Position numbers and translations under genes: made by a program. The notes beneath the pieces were generated by a model. The model had not been told where the DNA came from. It searched no databases and was given only the letters and a program-made list of their open reading frames with translations. From Betaproteobacteria bacterium (GTDB lineage: Bacteria; Pseudomonadota; Gammaproteobacteria; Burkholderiales; SG8-39), in contig CANKMT010000024.1 of NCBI GenBank assembly GCA_947482825.1, forward strand, positions 1 through 58,453: a stretch of DNA of 58,453 bases. The letters run 5' to 3'. This document shows positions 41,866 to 51,476 of the stretch, piece after piece. Position 1 is the first letter of the stretch; every line of letters starts with the position of its first letter.

Positions 41866-43041
41866 TCAGCGCTCTTTGATCGCCGCGCGAACGTTGTACC
41901 AATTCATAAAGATCGACGTCGCCAGCGACGTCGTGAGGTACACGAGCATAACGATCGCGATGCACTCGACCGCCCGACCGGTCTGGTTGAGCGCGGTATT
42001 CGCTATCGACACGACGTCCGGGTAGCCGATGGCCACCGCCAGGGAGGAATTCTTGGTCAGGTTCAGGTACTGGTTGGTCAGCGGCGGGATGATCACGCGC
42101 AAGGCCTGCGGCAACTGGACCAGGCGCATCGACTGGGTCTGGCTCAGGCCGATGGCGGCCGCCGCTTCACCCTGGCCGCGCGCGACCGACTGGATTCCCG
42201 CGCGAACCACTTCGGCGACGAACGCCGCCGTGTAGATGGACAGGCCGAGCAACACCGCCATGAACTCAGGCGTCAGCGAACCGCCTTCTTCGATCGCGAA
42301 CTCGCCGCGGACCGGAACAACGAAATGGGCCGGCGCGCCGCCGGTCGCCCACCCGAGCGCCCCCATCGCGAAAAGCAGGCCGAGCGGCACCCAGAACAGG
42401 CTCCTGGGCCGGCCGGTCGCCTCGAACCGGCGGAAGGCCCAGCGCCGGTACGCGAATGCGAGCGCCGCGCCGGCGATCAGCCCATACAGACCCCACAAGT
42501 GGCCGGTTTCCCACACCGGAATCGGAAAACTGAGGCCGCCCTTGCTGAGGAACAACGGCCCCAGCGTCCACGCCTGCGCCGCCGCGGGCAGCGCCTCGGT
42601 GAAGAAGACGTACCACATCAGGAGTTGGAGCAGCACCGGCACGTTGCGGAAAAACTCCACGTACGCATAGCACAGGCCGCGCACCAGGGCGTTGCGCGAA
42701 AACCGGCCCACGCCCAGCAAAACGCCGAGGACGGTGGTGAGGATGATGCCGATCACGGCCACCCTCAGCGTGTTGGTCAGGCCGACCAGGAAAGCCTGCC
42801 AATACGGATGGTTGGAGTCGAACGCGTAAAGGCTCTCGCCGATGTCGAATCCGGCCGGACGGGCGAGGAAATCGAACCCGCTCTGGATGCCGCGCACCTG
42901 CATGTTGTGCATCGTGTTGCCGGCCAGCCACCACACGCCCAGCGCCACTGCGCCAATCGCGAAGAACTGGTAGACGAGGCCGCGCAGGGCCTGGCTGCGC
43001 CAGGTCCAGTTCTTCCTGCGAGGCGGAGATTTCCGGCTCAT
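41866..43041 (-). CDS. aapQ: Amino-acid ABC transporter permease (AapQ-like)
   Basis: 391 residues with an N-terminal membrane segment, GFDFLARPAGFDIGESLYAF (the AapQ-specific start), CYAYVEFFRNVPVLLQLLMW, then AFVAEVVRAGIQSVARGQGE and AAAAIGLSQTQSMRLVQLPQ. It is inner-membrane and makes up the channel with AapM. The gene follows the binding-protein gene by about 105 bp. Confidence 0.9.
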   Translation of the reverse strand: MSRKSPPRRKNWTWRSQALRGLVYQFFAIGAVALGVWWLAGNTMHNMQVRGIQSGFDFLARPAGFDIGESLYAFDSNHPYWQAFLVGLTNTLRVAVIGIILTTVLGVLLGVGRFSRNALVRGLCYAYVEFFRNVPVLLQLLMWYVFFTEALPAAAQAWTLGPLFLSKGGLSFPIPVWETGHLWGLYGLIAGAALAFAYRRWAFRRFEATGRPRSLFWVPLGLLFAMGALGWATGGAPAHFVVPVRGEFAIEEGGSLTPEFMAVLLGLSIYTAAFVAEVVRAGIQSVARGQGEAAAAIGLSQTQSMRLVQLPQALRVIIPPLTNQYLNLTKNSSLAVAIGYPDVVSIANTALNQTGRAVECIAIVMLVYLTTSLATSIFMNWYNVRAAIKER

Positions 43042-43146
43042 CGAATCGCGCGCTCGCCGGGTGCCGTCGCTTCGATCAATGCGAGAAGCACCGGGCCCCG
43101 CAATGGGTCCCGGCGCCCGCGCTCGTCAGAAGCAGGATGCTATGTC

Positions 43147-44184
43147 CTAGCGGATCGGATAGGCGTACATGAGTCCGCCCTTGTTCCAGAGGTTGTTCAG
43201 GCCTCGCGGCAGATTGACCGCCGACTTGGCGCCGACATTGCGCTCGAAACTCTCGCCGTAGTTGCCCACGGCCTTGATCGCGCGCGTCATCCAGTCCTTG
43301 TCCAGGCCGAGCAGTTTGCCGGTGTCCTCGTTGCCGCCGCCCAGGAGGCGCATCACCACGGGGTCGGCGCTGCTTGCCTTCATCTGGTCGACGTTGGCCT
43401 GCGTCACACCGTACTCCTCGGCTTCCAGCATGCCGTACATCACCCATTTGACGATCGCGAACCACTCGTCGTCGCCCCGGCGCACCATCGGCCCGAGCGG
43501 CTCCTTGGAGATCAGGTCGGGCAGGACCAGGTGCTCCTTGGGGTCCTTCGCCTCCTTGGCACGGATCGAAGCCAGGCCCGAGGCATCGGTGGTGTAGGCC
43601 ACGCAGCGTCCCGAAAAATAGGCCGCATTGGCGGCTTCGAGCTTGTCGAACACCACCGGCTTGATGTTCAGGTTGTTGGCTTTCGAGAAGTCCGCGAGGT
43701 TCTTTTCGGTGGTCGTGCCGGATTGGACGCAGACGGTCTGTCCCTTCAGTTGCTTGGCGCTCTTGAGCTTGGTCTTGACCGGCACCATGAAGCCCTGGCC
43801 GTCGTAATAGTTCACCACAGTGGCGCTCAAGCCCAGCGACGCGTCGCGTGTCAGGGTAAACGTGGTGTTGCGCGGCAGCACGTCCACTTCGCCCGACTGC
43901 AGCGCGGTGAAACGCTGCGGCGCCGACAGGGGCACGTACTTCACTTTTTCCGGGTCGTTGAAGAGCGCAGCCGCGAGAGCCCGGCACACGTCGACATCCA
44001 GTCCGGACCACTTGCCGTTCGAGTCCGCCTGCGAGAAGCCGGCAAGGCCGGTGCTGACCCCGCAGACGATCTGGCCGCGCGCCTTGACCGCGTCGAGCGT
44101 TTTGCCGGCCTGCGCGGGTCCCGCCAGCAACACGCCCATGCCCGTGAAGGCGGCCGCCGCCAATCGCATTGTCGAGAATTTCAT
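43147..44184 (-). CDS. aapJ: General amino-acid ABC transporter binding protein (AapJ-like)
   Basis: 345 residues with a signal peptide (MRLAAAAFTGMGVLLAGPAQA). The mature part begins KTLDAVKARGQIVCGVSTGL, and FSQADSNGKWSGLDVDVCRA is the family-3 binding-protein signature; LSATVVNYYDGQGFMV and GGNEDTGKLLGLDKDWMTRA are AapJ-like. Periplasmic receptor for L-amino acids or related compounds, first gene of the aap set. The co-oriented hydrolase genes downstream suggest the set could be tuned to a special substrate. Confidence 0.9.
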   Translation of the reverse strand: MKFSTMRLAAAAFTGMGVLLAGPAQAGKTLDAVKARGQIVCGVSTGLAGFSQADSNGKWSGLDVDVCRALAAALFNDPEKVKYVPLSAPQRFTALQSGEVDVLPRNTTFTLTRDASLGLSATVVNYYDGQGFMVPVKTKLKSAKQLKGQTVCVQSGTTTEKNLADFSKANNLNIKPVVFDKLEAANAAYFSGRCVAYTTDASGLASIRAKEAKDPKEHLVLPDLISKEPLGPMVRRGDDEWFAIVKWVMYGMLEAEEYGVTQANVDQMKASSADPVVMRLLGGGNEDTGKLLGLDKDWMTRAIKAVGNYGESFERNVGAKSAVNLPRGLNNLWNKGGLMYAYPIR

Positions 44185-44216
44185 CGTTCATGCTCCCGTC
44201 TAGAAGAAGTGAGAAA

Positions 44217-45077
44217 TCATCCCGCGCCCCCAGGCAACTGCCCGACGGCCGGGCCGTCCCCGTGCATAGTGACCTTGCGCCGGGCCGTTTGCAACGCCCA
44301 ACACGCCCGGCAGGCGGATTGCAGGGACGCCAAGTCGCGCTGGTAAGGCTCGTGCAGCTTGACGGGCCGGGACTTCGACTTGCGCAGCCGGATGTTGAGC
44401 ATCTCGACCGCCACCGAAAAAGCCATGGCGAAATAGACGTATCCCTTGGGCACGTGGTGCTCGAACCCGTCGGCAATCAACACCACGCCGACCACGATCA
44501 GGAAAGAAAGCGCGAGCATCTTGATCGTCGGATGATCCGATACGAAGCGGCCGATCGCACCGGCGAATACCATCATCAGTCCCACCGATACGATGACCGC
44601 GGCGATCATGATCGCGACTTCGTCCACCATCCCCACTGCGGTGATGATCAAATCGAGCGAGAACACCAGGTCGACAATCATGATCTGGATGATCACCGCC
44701 GAAAACGTCGCCTTCACGCCGCTCGAGTGGGCGCCTTCCTGGCCCTCGAGGAGCTGGTGGATCTCGCCGGCGCTCTTCCACAGCAGGAACAGGCCGCCGC
44801 CGATCAGGATTAGGTCGCGGCCGGTGAACTCGTGTTGCCAGACGCTGAACAGCGGCGCCGTCAATCCGACGATCCAGGACAGGAGGAGGAGCAGGCCGAT
44901 GCGCATGAACATCGCCATGAACAACCCGATCTTGCGGGCAAGCTCGCGCTGCTGGGCCGGCAGCTTGTCCACCAGGATGGAGATGAAAATGATGTTGTCG
45001 ATGCCGAGCACGAGCTCGAGCGCCGTCAGCGTCAGGAACGCGATCCATGCCTGCGGATCAGAGAGCAGTTCGATCAT
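44217..45077 (-). CDS. TerC family integral membrane protein
   Basis: 286 residues with seven to eight membrane helices. TALELVLGIDNIIFISILVD and IVDLVFSLDLIITAVGMVDE are the two acidic repeats conserved in TerC/Alx/YkoY proteins, which export Mn2+ or assist metal loading. A C-terminal cytosolic tail (LRKSKSRPVKLHEPYQRDLA) is basic. It stands 32 bp from aapJ in the same direction but looks functionally separate. Confidence 0.9.
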   Translation of the reverse strand: MIELLSDPQAWIAFLTLTALELVLGIDNIIFISILVDKLPAQQRELARKIGLFMAMFMRIGLLLLLSWIVGLTAPLFSVWQHEFTGRDLILIGGGLFLLWKSAGEIHQLLEGQEGAHSSGVKATFSAVIIQIMIVDLVFSLDLIITAVGMVDEVAIMIAAVIVSVGLMMVFAGAIGRFVSDHPTIKMLALSFLIVVGVVLIADGFEHHVPKGYVYFAMAFSVAVEMLNIRLRKSKSRPVKLHEPYQRDLASLQSACRACWALQTARRKVTMHGDGPAVGQLPGGAG

Positions 45078-45097
45078 GTGGTCCCCGATGGCCTAAG

Positions 45098-46903
45098 TCA
45101 GTGGTTGTCCCGGGGGATTCCCTTGGTGATCGAAATCCGCTGGTACTTCACCGCCAGCTTGAGCACCATGCCGGCGGACAACTCCTCCACCATGCCGCGC
45201 TGGATTTCCTGCCACGGGGTCTGGCTGGCGGGGATCCGGTAGCCGCCCTGCTTTTCCAGCGCCTTGCGCCGCCGAGCGTATTCGGTTTTGCTGATCAGGA
45301 TATCGGCCGTGCGCTTTCCGAGGTCGATGCGCACCCGGTCGTTGGTTCGCAGCAACGCAAGCCCGCCCCCGGTTGCCGCCTCAGGTGAAGCGTTTAGGAT
45401 CGAGGGCGACCCCGAGGTGCCCGACTGCCGGCCGTCACCGATGCAGGGCAATTCGGTGATGCCCCGCTTGATGAGTTCGCCCGGCGGTTGCATGTTCACC
45501 ACTTCGGCCGAGCCGGGATACCCGACCGGGCCGGTGCCGCGCACGAACAGCATGCAGTCGGCGTCGATCTTCAGCTTGGGATCGTCGATGCGATGGTGGT
45601 AATCCTCGGGGCCGTCGAACACGATCGCGCGGCCTTCCCAGGCATTCGGGTCCTTCGGGTTGGACAGGTAGCGCCCGCGGAACGACTCCGAGATCACGCT
45701 GGTCTTCATGATCGCGCTGTCGAAGAGGTTGCCTTTGAGGTTGAGGAATCCGGCCTTCTGCTTCATCGGCTTTGCGTATGGCCAGATCACGAGCGGATCC
45801 TGGACCGGGGTTTTCCTGCAGTTCTCGTACAGCGTTTTGCCGTTGACGGTCAGCGCGTTCTTGCGGATCCTGCCGGCCTTGATCAGTTCGTTCACCACGG
45901 CGGGCACGCCGCCGGCGCGATGGTATTCCTCGCCGAGGTATTCGCCGGCCGGCTGCAGGTTCACCAGCAGCGGAACGTCATAACCGATCTTTTCCCAGTC
46001 GTTGTTGTCGAGCTTGACGCCGATATGGCGCGCGATGGCGTTGAAATGGATCGGCGCGTTGGTCGAACCGCCGATCGCGGAATTGACGACGATCACGTTC
46101 TCGAAGGCCTCGCGGGTCATGATCTTCGACGGGCGCAGGTCCTCCCAGACCATCTCGACGATCCGCTTGCCGCTCTCGTAGGCATTCACCGCGCGGTCCT
46201 TGTGCGGCGCCGGGATCGCGGCGCCGCCGGGCAGCGACATGCCCAGCGCCTCGGCTAGCGAATTCATCGTCGAGGCCGTGCCCATCGTGTTGCAGTGGCC
46301 GGGCGAGGGCGCAGAAGAGGCGATCAACTCGATGAATTCCTCGTCGTCGATTTCCCCGGCGGCCAGCAGTTCGCGCGCTTTCCAGGCGATGGTGCCCGAG
46401 CCGGTGCGCTCGCCGCGGAACCATCCGTTCAGCATCGGCCCGCCGGAGAGCACGATCGCCGGGATATCGACCGTCGCCGCGGCCATGAGCTGGGCCGGGG
46501 TGGTCTTGTCGCAGCCGGTGGTCAGCACCACGCCGTCGATGAAATAGCCGTACAGCAACTCCACCAGCCCGAGGTAGCACAGGTTGCGGTCGAGCGCCGC
46601 CGTCGGGCGCTTGCCGGTTTCCTGGATCGGATGCACCGGAAACTCGAAAGCGATCCCGCCCGCCTCGCGGATGCCTTCGCGCACGCGGTCGGCGAGCACG
46701 AGATGGTGCCGGTTGCATGGGGACAGGTCCGAGCCCGACTGGGCGATCCCGATGATCGGCTTGCCCGACTGCAGTTCCTCGCGCTTGAGTCCCCAGTTCA
46801 TGTAGCGCTCCAGATACAGCGCGGTCATGTTCGGATTGTCGGGATTCGCAAACCATTTGCGCGAACGCAGCTTTGAAGGGTCTTTCCTGATCCTGCCTGC
46901 CAT
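45098..46903 (-). CDS. IlvD/Edd family dehydratase, probably sugar-acid dehydratase
   Basis: 601 residues from [20 protein letters not shown]. Cysteines for a [2Fe-2S] cluster are in [21 protein letters not shown] and [13 protein letters not shown]; the Mg2+-carbamate region is [16 protein letters not shown] [14 protein letters not shown] and [20 protein letters not shown] are typical of the arabinonate/xylonate dehydratase branch rather than biosynthetic IlvD. A neighbouring NAD-dependent epimerase/dehydrogenase and LysR regulator favour sugar-acid breakdown to a 2-keto-3-deoxy acid. Confidence 0.87.
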   Translation of the reverse strand: MAGRIRKDPSKLRSRKWFANPDNPNMTALYLERYMNWGLKREELQSGKPIIGIAQSGSDLSPCNRHHLVLADRVREGIREAGGIAFEFPVHPIQETGKRPTAALDRNLCYLGLVELLYGYFIDGVVLTTGCDKTTPAQLMAAATVDIPAIVLSGGPMLNGWFRGERTGSGTIAWKARELLAAGEIDDEEFIELIASSAPSPGHCNTMGTASTMNSLAEALGMSLPGGAAIPAPHKDRAVNAYESGKRIVEMVWEDLRPSKIMTREAFENVIVVNSAIGGSTNAPIHFNAIARHIGVKLDNNDWEKIGYDVPLLVNLQPAGEYLGEEYHRAGGVPAVVNELIKAGRIRKNALTVNGKTLYENCRKTPVQDPLVIWPYAKPMKQKAGFLNLKGNLFDSAIMKTSVISESFRGRYLSNPKDPNAWEGRAIVFDGPEDYHHRIDDPKLKIDADCMLFVRGTGPVGYPGSAEVVNMQPPGELIKRGITELPCIGDGRQSGTSGSPSILNASPEAATGGGLALLRTNDRVRIDLGKRTADILISKTEYARRRKALEKQGGYRIPASQTPWQEIQRGMVEELSAGMVLKLAVKYQRISITKGIPRDNH

Positions 46904-46934
46904 GTCTTTCTCCTTTCGGTAATGCGATGAGCCG

Positions 46935-47921
46935 CTACTTGGCCAGAATCTCGTCAACCGCGACCTTGCCGGTCGCGCTCGCGTGGCGAAAATGTTCGAT
47001 GGTCTGTCGTACGCCCTCCGCCAGCGGCCGCCAATTCGACGCGCCCAGCGCACGAACGAGCATGCTTTCGTCGATTTCGGTCGGCGTGGCGAGTTGGATC
47101 GGCTCGAAGGTGATCTTGCCCGCCATATCGGGCACGGCGGCCGTGATCGCCGCGACGATTTCGTCCATCGTAGCCGTGTTGCCCCCCAGGTTGAACACGT
47201 CGGCCCCTGGCGACCGGGACCGCGCGGCCCGGATGAACATTTCGGCGGCGTCATCCGCGTGGTGATAGACGACCGTGCCGCCGAAGCTGATGTGGTAGGG
47301 GCGCCCCAACGCGGCGGCCAGCATGGCCTTGGTCGGGGTAGAGGTCATGCCCTGGTCGCGGCCCGGGCCGTAGACGACATACGGACGGATTCCCACGCTG
47401 CGCACCTGGTTTTCCAGCCAGTAGATGCGTGCCGTGCCTTCATTGGCCTGCTTGGTCACGCCGTAGAGATTGGTCGGGTCGTGAGGGGCGTCATTGGCGA
47501 GCGGGCCGCGCGGGTAGCGTTCGGGCGGACCGTAGACGGCGGCCGAACTGGCGTAGGCGACGCCTTGCACCTGATCCGCGTGGCGGCGCGCGGTTTCCAA
47601 CACGATCGTCGTGCCGACAGCGTTGACCCGCGTGCCGCGGACCGGGTCGGCGCGCACGAAGGGCACCTGAAGCGCCGCCAGATGGAGAATATGGGTGATG
47701 CCGTTGTCGGCGACGGTCTTGTCGAACTGCTCGAAGTCGGTCACGTCGCCGCTGATCCGGTTGATGCGGGCCAGTTGCGCCTCCTCGAGAATCAATCGCA
47801 GGCGATGCTCGCTGCCCGGCAGGTCATAGGCGTAAACCGCCACGTCCTCGGCAAGCAGGCGCTTTACCGCCCAGGCGCCGATGCAGCCGAGTGCGCCGGT
47901 CACCAGAAATCGTTCGGACAT
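46935..47921 (-). CDS. NAD-dependent epimerase/dehydratase family protein
   Basis: 328 residues, extended SDR. GxxGxxG is seen as [16 protein letters not shown], Asp binding the adenine ribose in [24 protein letters not shown], the catalytic SSAAVYG with YGVTK (YxxxK), and [16 protein letters not shown]. It oxidises, epimerises or dehydrates a sugar or its nucleotide derivative. Next to a sugar-acid dehydratase, a uronate or aldose dehydrogenase-like role is plausible. Separated from that gene by 31 bp. Confidence 0.87.
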   Translation of the reverse strand: MSERFLVTGALGCIGAWAVKRLLAEDVAVYAYDLPGSEHRLRLILEEAQLARINRISGDVTDFEQFDKTVADNGITHILHLAALQVPFVRADPVRGTRVNAVGTTIVLETARRHADQVQGVAYASSAAVYGPPERYPRGPLANDAPHDPTNLYGVTKQANEGTARIYWLENQVRSVGIRPYVVYGPGRDQGMTSTPTKAMLAAALGRPYHISFGGTVVYHHADDAAEMFIRAARSRSPGADVFNLGGNTATMDEIVAAITAAVPDMAGKITFEPIQLATPTEIDESMLVRALGASNWRPLAEGVRQTIEHFRHASATGKVAVDEILAK

Positions 47922-48047
47922 GGTTTCTCCCCCCGTGTTGAGGCCGCCGACGCACTCGAGGCCATTGCGGCGCGTTCCCGGCCAACCCGCAGAATATCCT
48001 TTGTGAAGCCGGTCATGGCTGCCGTTCGAACGTGCCTGAAGCCGCGG

Positions 48048-48938
48048 TCACGCGGCGCGATCGCGCAATTGCGCGATCGCGAGATCAACGAAAGCCCGCA
48101 CGTTCGAGGACAGGTGACGCGCGTGCGGGTAGACAACGTGGATCGGCAGCGGCGCGGGCTCGAAATCCCCGAGCACGCGCTTGAGCAACCCAGCGGCAAT
48201 CGGGGCTTCGACCAGGTAGCAAAGGAACTGTCCGAAGCCCGTGCCGCGGGCGCAAGCATCGAGCGCGACATCGAACTGGTTGGTCCGCAGGACCGGGCGG
48301 ACCGGGATGCGAACCGGCGGTTTGCCGCCGAACGTCCACTCGTTGGACGAGGTCAGGCCCGCAAAGATCACTGCGCTCTTCCCGCGCAGGTCCGCCGGCG
48401 CCTTGGGCGTGCCGAAACGCTTGAGGTACGCGGGCGCTGCGCACAGTACGCGGCGAGTCTGACCAACTTTGGCGGCGACAAGGGAGGATTCGGGCAGGTG
48501 CCCGATGCGCAGGCCCGCGTCGATGCCTTCCTCGACCAGGTCGACCACGCGATCGAGCAACAGCAATTCGACTTCGACGGCCGGGTACCTGGTCATGTAA
48601 TCGGCCACCACGGGTGCAATATGCAGCCGTCCATAAGTGACCGGCGCCGTCAGCCGAAGGCGCCCCTGCGGCTCGATGCGGCGGGATGAAAGGGTTGCAT
48701 CGGCGGCCTCCATTTCGGCCAGCACCCTGCGGCAGCGCTCGTAGTATTCGCGCCCTTCGTCCGAGAGCGACGAGCGGCGCGTGGTGCGGTTCACGAGGCG
48801 CACGCCGACTTCGCGTTCCAGGGCGGCGAGCGAGCGCGCAACCGCGGGTGCCGACATCCCAAGAACGTCGGCCGCGGCGGTGAGGCTGCCGGCATCGACG
48901 AGTTGCACGAATACGGCCATTGCGCGGAGTTTGTCCAC
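48048..48938 (-). CDS. LysR family transcriptional regulator
   Basis: 296 residues. N-terminal HTH: MDKLRAMAVFVQLVDAGSLT, ADVLGMSAPAVARSLAALER and NRTTRRSSLSDEGREYYERC. The effector domain starts near RLRLTAPVTYGRLHIAPVVA. It is separated by 126 bp from the sugar-acid genes transcribed in the same direction and is divergent from the flavin-type oxidoreductase gene at 49063. A LysR-type palindrome lies between the divergent starts, so it likely controls itself and that neighbour. Confidence 0.9.
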   Translation of the reverse strand: MDKLRAMAVFVQLVDAGSLTAAADVLGMSAPAVARSLAALEREVGVRLVNRTTRRSSLSDEGREYYERCRRVLAEMEAADATLSSRRIEPQGRLRLTAPVTYGRLHIAPVVADYMTRYPAVEVELLLLDRVVDLVEEGIDAGLRIGHLPESSLVAAKVGQTRRVLCAAPAYLKRFGTPKAPADLRGKSAVIFAGLTSSNEWTFGGKPPVRIPVRPVLRTNQFDVALDACARGTGFGQFLCYLVEAPIAAGLLKRVLGDFEPAPLPIHVVYPHARHLSSNVRAFVDLAIAQLRDRAA

Positions 48939-48951
48939 GCCGGAAGTGTCT

Positions 48952-48966
48952 ATGCAAGTAGTGCAT
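48952..48966. promoter_or_regulatory. LysR-type binding palindrome
   Basis: ATGCA-AGTAG-TGCAT, perfect arms and a T-N11-A spacing inside, 14 bp before the lysR start and about 100 bp before the divergent gene. It fits the recognition-site rule of LysR proteins. Confidence 0.55.
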
Positions 48967-49062
48967 CAATCAAGTGCAATGGCCGCTATTTTTGTTTTTT
49001 CTGAGATCACCCAGTATTTGCTCCGGGCCGCGGCCGAACGCCCGGCCACCTTGGGAGACGAT

Positions 49063-49629
49063 ATGAAAACCTTTGCCGAGATCGCTTTCACGCCTGCGGT
49101 GCAGGCGCTTCAGGCCGCCGCAGGTTCACGCGACGCCTATGCAAGCATGCAGGCCGAATCGGATCCCGGCGAAGGGTTGGGCGCGCGCGAAGTGGCGTTC
49201 CTCGCGAATGCCGACAGCTTCTTTCTCGCCACCGTCGGCGAGACCGGGTGGCCCTACGTGCAGCACCGCGGCGGGCCGCGCGGATTCCTCAAGTTGCTTG
49301 GGCCGACTCGCCTGGCCTACGCGGACTTCCGCGGCAACCGGCAGTACGTGAGCACAGGCAACGCATCGCGCGACGATCGCGCCTCGATCATCGTGATGGA
49401 CTACCCGAACCGGCAACGGCTCAAGCTGCTCGGCAGGCTGCGGTTCGAAGAACCCGGCAAGGCCGGGGAGGCGCTCACCGGCGCGGTCGAACTCAAAGGC
49501 TATCGCGCGCGCCTCGAACGCGTGGCGGTGTTCGAAGTCGAGGCGTTCGACTGGAACTGCCCGCAGCACATCACGCCGCGCTTTACGCTCGAGGAAGTCG
49601 AATCGGCTTCGCGCCCGTTGCGCGCTTAG
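49063..49629 (+). CDS. Pyridoxamine 5'-phosphate oxidase-like flavin protein
   Basis: 188 residues from MKTFAEIAFTPAVQALQAAA. The split-barrel fold is suggested by ADSFFLATVGETGWPYVQHR, GGPRGFLKLLGPTRLAYADF, GNRQYVSTGNASRDDRASII and MDYPNRQRLKLLGRLRF, with the conserved WPYVQHRGG strand of the PNPOx-like group. Such proteins bind FMN, F420 or heme; FMN is most likely here. Its stop overlaps the SDR gene on the other strand by 4 bp (tail to tail). Confidence 0.85.
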   Translation: MKTFAEIAFTPAVQALQAAAGSRDAYASMQAESDPGEGLGAREVAFLANADSFFLATVGETGWPYVQHRGGPRGFLKLLGPTRLAYADFRGNRQYVSTGNASRDDRASIIVMDYPNRQRLKLLGRLRFEEPGKAGEALTGAVELKGYRARLERVAVFEVEAFDWNCPQHITPRFTLEEVESASRPLRA

Positions 49630-50378
49630 AACTGGTATCGGCGCAGGCCGCCGTCCACCGGGATCACTGTGCCGGTGATATACCGCCCGCGCGGCGAGGC
49701 GAGGAAGCACACCAGGTTCGCGATGTCTTCCGGCTGGCCATATTCGCCCACCGGAATCTCGTGTTCGGACTGCCACTTGCGGTATTCCGGCGTGTAGTTG
49801 CGCAGGATCTGCTCGCTGATGATGCGCCCGGGCGGAATTGAATTGACCGTGATGCCGCGCTTGCCGACTTCGCGCGACAGGCCCTTGGCCCACGAGTGCA
49901 TGGCGGCTTTGGCGCAGAACGCGCCGTTGATGCCGTCGGGTTCGCTTTTCCCCGTGATGTTGACAATGCGGCCCCAGTTGCGCGCCATCATCTGGTCGAG
50001 CAGTTTGTGGGTGAGCTGGCGCTGGCGCGTGAAGTTGAGCGTGAGCGCCTCGTTCCACTGCTCCTCGCCGGTGTCGAGGGTGAACTTGCGGCTGCCGCCG
50101 GCGTTGTTGACGAGGATGTCCACGCTGCCAAGTCCGGTGAGCGCCGCCGCCGCGATCGTGGCGGCCGCGTCCTCGCGCATGAAGTCGCACTCGATGATCA
50201 CGGGTTGGGCGCCGCCCTTGGAAGTGATCTCTTTCGCCACCTCTTCCAGCAGGTTGCGCCTTCGCGCCGCGATCGCGAGCCTGACACCTTCGGCGGCGAG
50301 TGCGATTGCGATGCCGTGGCCGATGCCGCTGCTGGCCCCTGTGACGAGCGCGGTCTTGTCCTTGATGCCCAGATCCAT
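49626..50378 (-). CDS. SDR family oxidoreductase with atypical active site
   Basis: 250 residues from MDLGIKDKTALVTGASSGIG (cofactor loop residues 14-20) with NNAG at 91-94 and a normal C-terminus (PGRYITGTVIPVDGG-like). The catalytic YxxxK is absent: the conserved Lys157 is preceded by Ala153 and Phe154 (NGAFCAKAAM), and the serine strand reads IVNITGKSEPDG. NAD(P) binding should remain. The group may catalyse with other residues or have a non-classical reaction. Divergent from a Bug receptor gene with 43 bp between starts. Confidence 0.88.
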   Translation of the reverse strand: MDLGIKDKTALVTGASSGIGHGIAIALAAEGVRLAIAARRRNLLEEVAKEITSKGGAQPVIIECDFMREDAAATIAAAALTGLGSVDILVNNAGGSRKFTLDTGEEQWNEALTLNFTRQRQLTHKLLDQMMARNWGRIVNITGKSEPDGINGAFCAKAAMHSWAKGLSREVGKRGITVNSIPPGRIISEQILRNYTPEYRKWQSEHEIPVGEYGQPEDIANLVCFLASPRGRYITGTVIPVDGGLRRYQF

Positions 50379-50421
50379 GTATATCCTCCCGAGAGGCATG
50401 GAGTTTACAGGGGCTGGGACC

Positions 50422-51390
50422 ATGGTCAGGACGGTTGCGCTTGCATTTGCGATGAGCCTCTGGGTCGTGGCCGCGAGCGCGCAGACGGCCGGCTACCCCA
50501 ACAAGCCGATCCGCTTCATGGTGGGCTTTCCACCTGGCGGCAGCACCGACGTTGCGGCGCGCTTGATCGCGCCGCGCCTCGCCGAGCGCCTCGGCCAGCA
50601 ACTGGTCATCGACAATCGCGCCGGCGCCGGCGGTAACATCGGCGTCGATGCGGTCGCCAAGGCGGCCCCCGATGGGTACACGATCGGTTTCGGCGTCTCG
50701 GGGGCGCTCGCGGTGAACGTCACGCTGCAGCCGAACCTGCCTTACGACCCGCTCAAGGATCTCGCGCCGGTGGCGCTCGCGATGATCAATCCGTTGGTGC
50801 TTTGCACTGCTTTGGAGACACCAGCAAACTCGCTTATGGAACTCATCGCTTACGCCAAGCCCCGGCCCGGAAGGCTCTCTTACGGGACCGGCGGAAGCGG
50901 CACCGCGATGCACTTGTCCGGTGCGATGCTCAACCTGCTTGGCGGCATCGAGCTCGTGCACGTCGCATTCAAAGGCAACAGCGCGGCGGCCACCGGCCTT
51001 GTCGGCCACCAGATCCCGGTCGCGGTGGTCGACCTCACGAGCGCGCGCTCTTTCATCCGGGCCGGCCGCGTTCGTGCGCTTGGCGTGACCAGCGCGCGAC
51101 GCACACAGCTCGCGCCGGAGATTCCCCCGCTCGCGGAACGCGGCCTTCCGGGATTCGACGTCACGAGCTGGTTCGGTGTCGTCGCGCCCGCGGGCACGCC
51201 GGCCGACATCGTCGCCTACTTGAATGCGGAGTTGATCGCGGTGCTCAAGGCACCCGACATGCGCGAGAAACTCGCCGCCGCGGGCCTCGAGCCGGTGCCG
51301 GGAACGTCGGATGAATTCGCCGCGTTGATCCGCAGCGAAATCCGCAAATACGCCGAGCTGATCCGGTCCTCCGGAATCCGGCTCGAGTAG
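50422..51390 (+). CDS. Bug/TctC family tripartite tricarboxylate receptor
   Basis: 322 residues from MVRTVALAFAMSLWVVAASA (signal peptide). The mature sequence opens AGYPNKPIRFMVGFPPGGST, followed by AAPDGYTIGFGVSG, HVAFKGNSAAATGLVGHQIP and the C-terminal lobe GLPGFDVTSWFGVVAPAGTP. Periplasmic binding protein; the typical HIPYKG loop is replaced by HVAFKG. Divergent from the SDR gene, sharing the promoter interval. Ligand unknown. Confidence 0.9.
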   Translation: MVRTVALAFAMSLWVVAASAQTAGYPNKPIRFMVGFPPGGSTDVAARLIAPRLAERLGQQLVIDNRAGAGGNIGVDAVAKAAPDGYTIGFGVSGALAVNVTLQPNLPYDPLKDLAPVALAMINPLVLCTALETPANSLMELIAYAKPRPGRLSYGTGGSGTAMHLSGAMLNLLGGIELVHVAFKGNSAAATGLVGHQIPVAVVDLTSARSFIRAGRVRALGVTSARRTQLAPEIPPLAERGLPGFDVTSWFGVVAPAGTPADIVAYLNAELIAVLKAPDMREKLAAAGLEPVPGTSDEFAALIRSEIRKYAELIRSSGIRLE

Positions 51391-51458
51391 CTAGTCGGCC
51401 GTGGCGCCGGTGGCCTTGACCACGTGGGCCCGGAGGAGGAGGCGCATGCCGCGAAGGC

Positions 51459-51475
51459 AAGCCGGGGTCCGGCTT
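51459..51475 (-). terminator. Hairpin between convergent genes
   Basis: AAGCCGG-GGT-CCGGCTT, a 7-bp perfect stem with a 3-nt loop, right at the stop of the GGDEF-like gene and 70 bp after the Bug receptor gene. It lacks a strong T-run, so termination is only plausible. Confidence 0.35.
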
Positions 51476-51476
51476 C

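Noticed and set aside
51459..51475. Strong rho-independent terminator
   Set aside because: The stem is perfect but has no T-run on either strand; kept only as a weak candidate.
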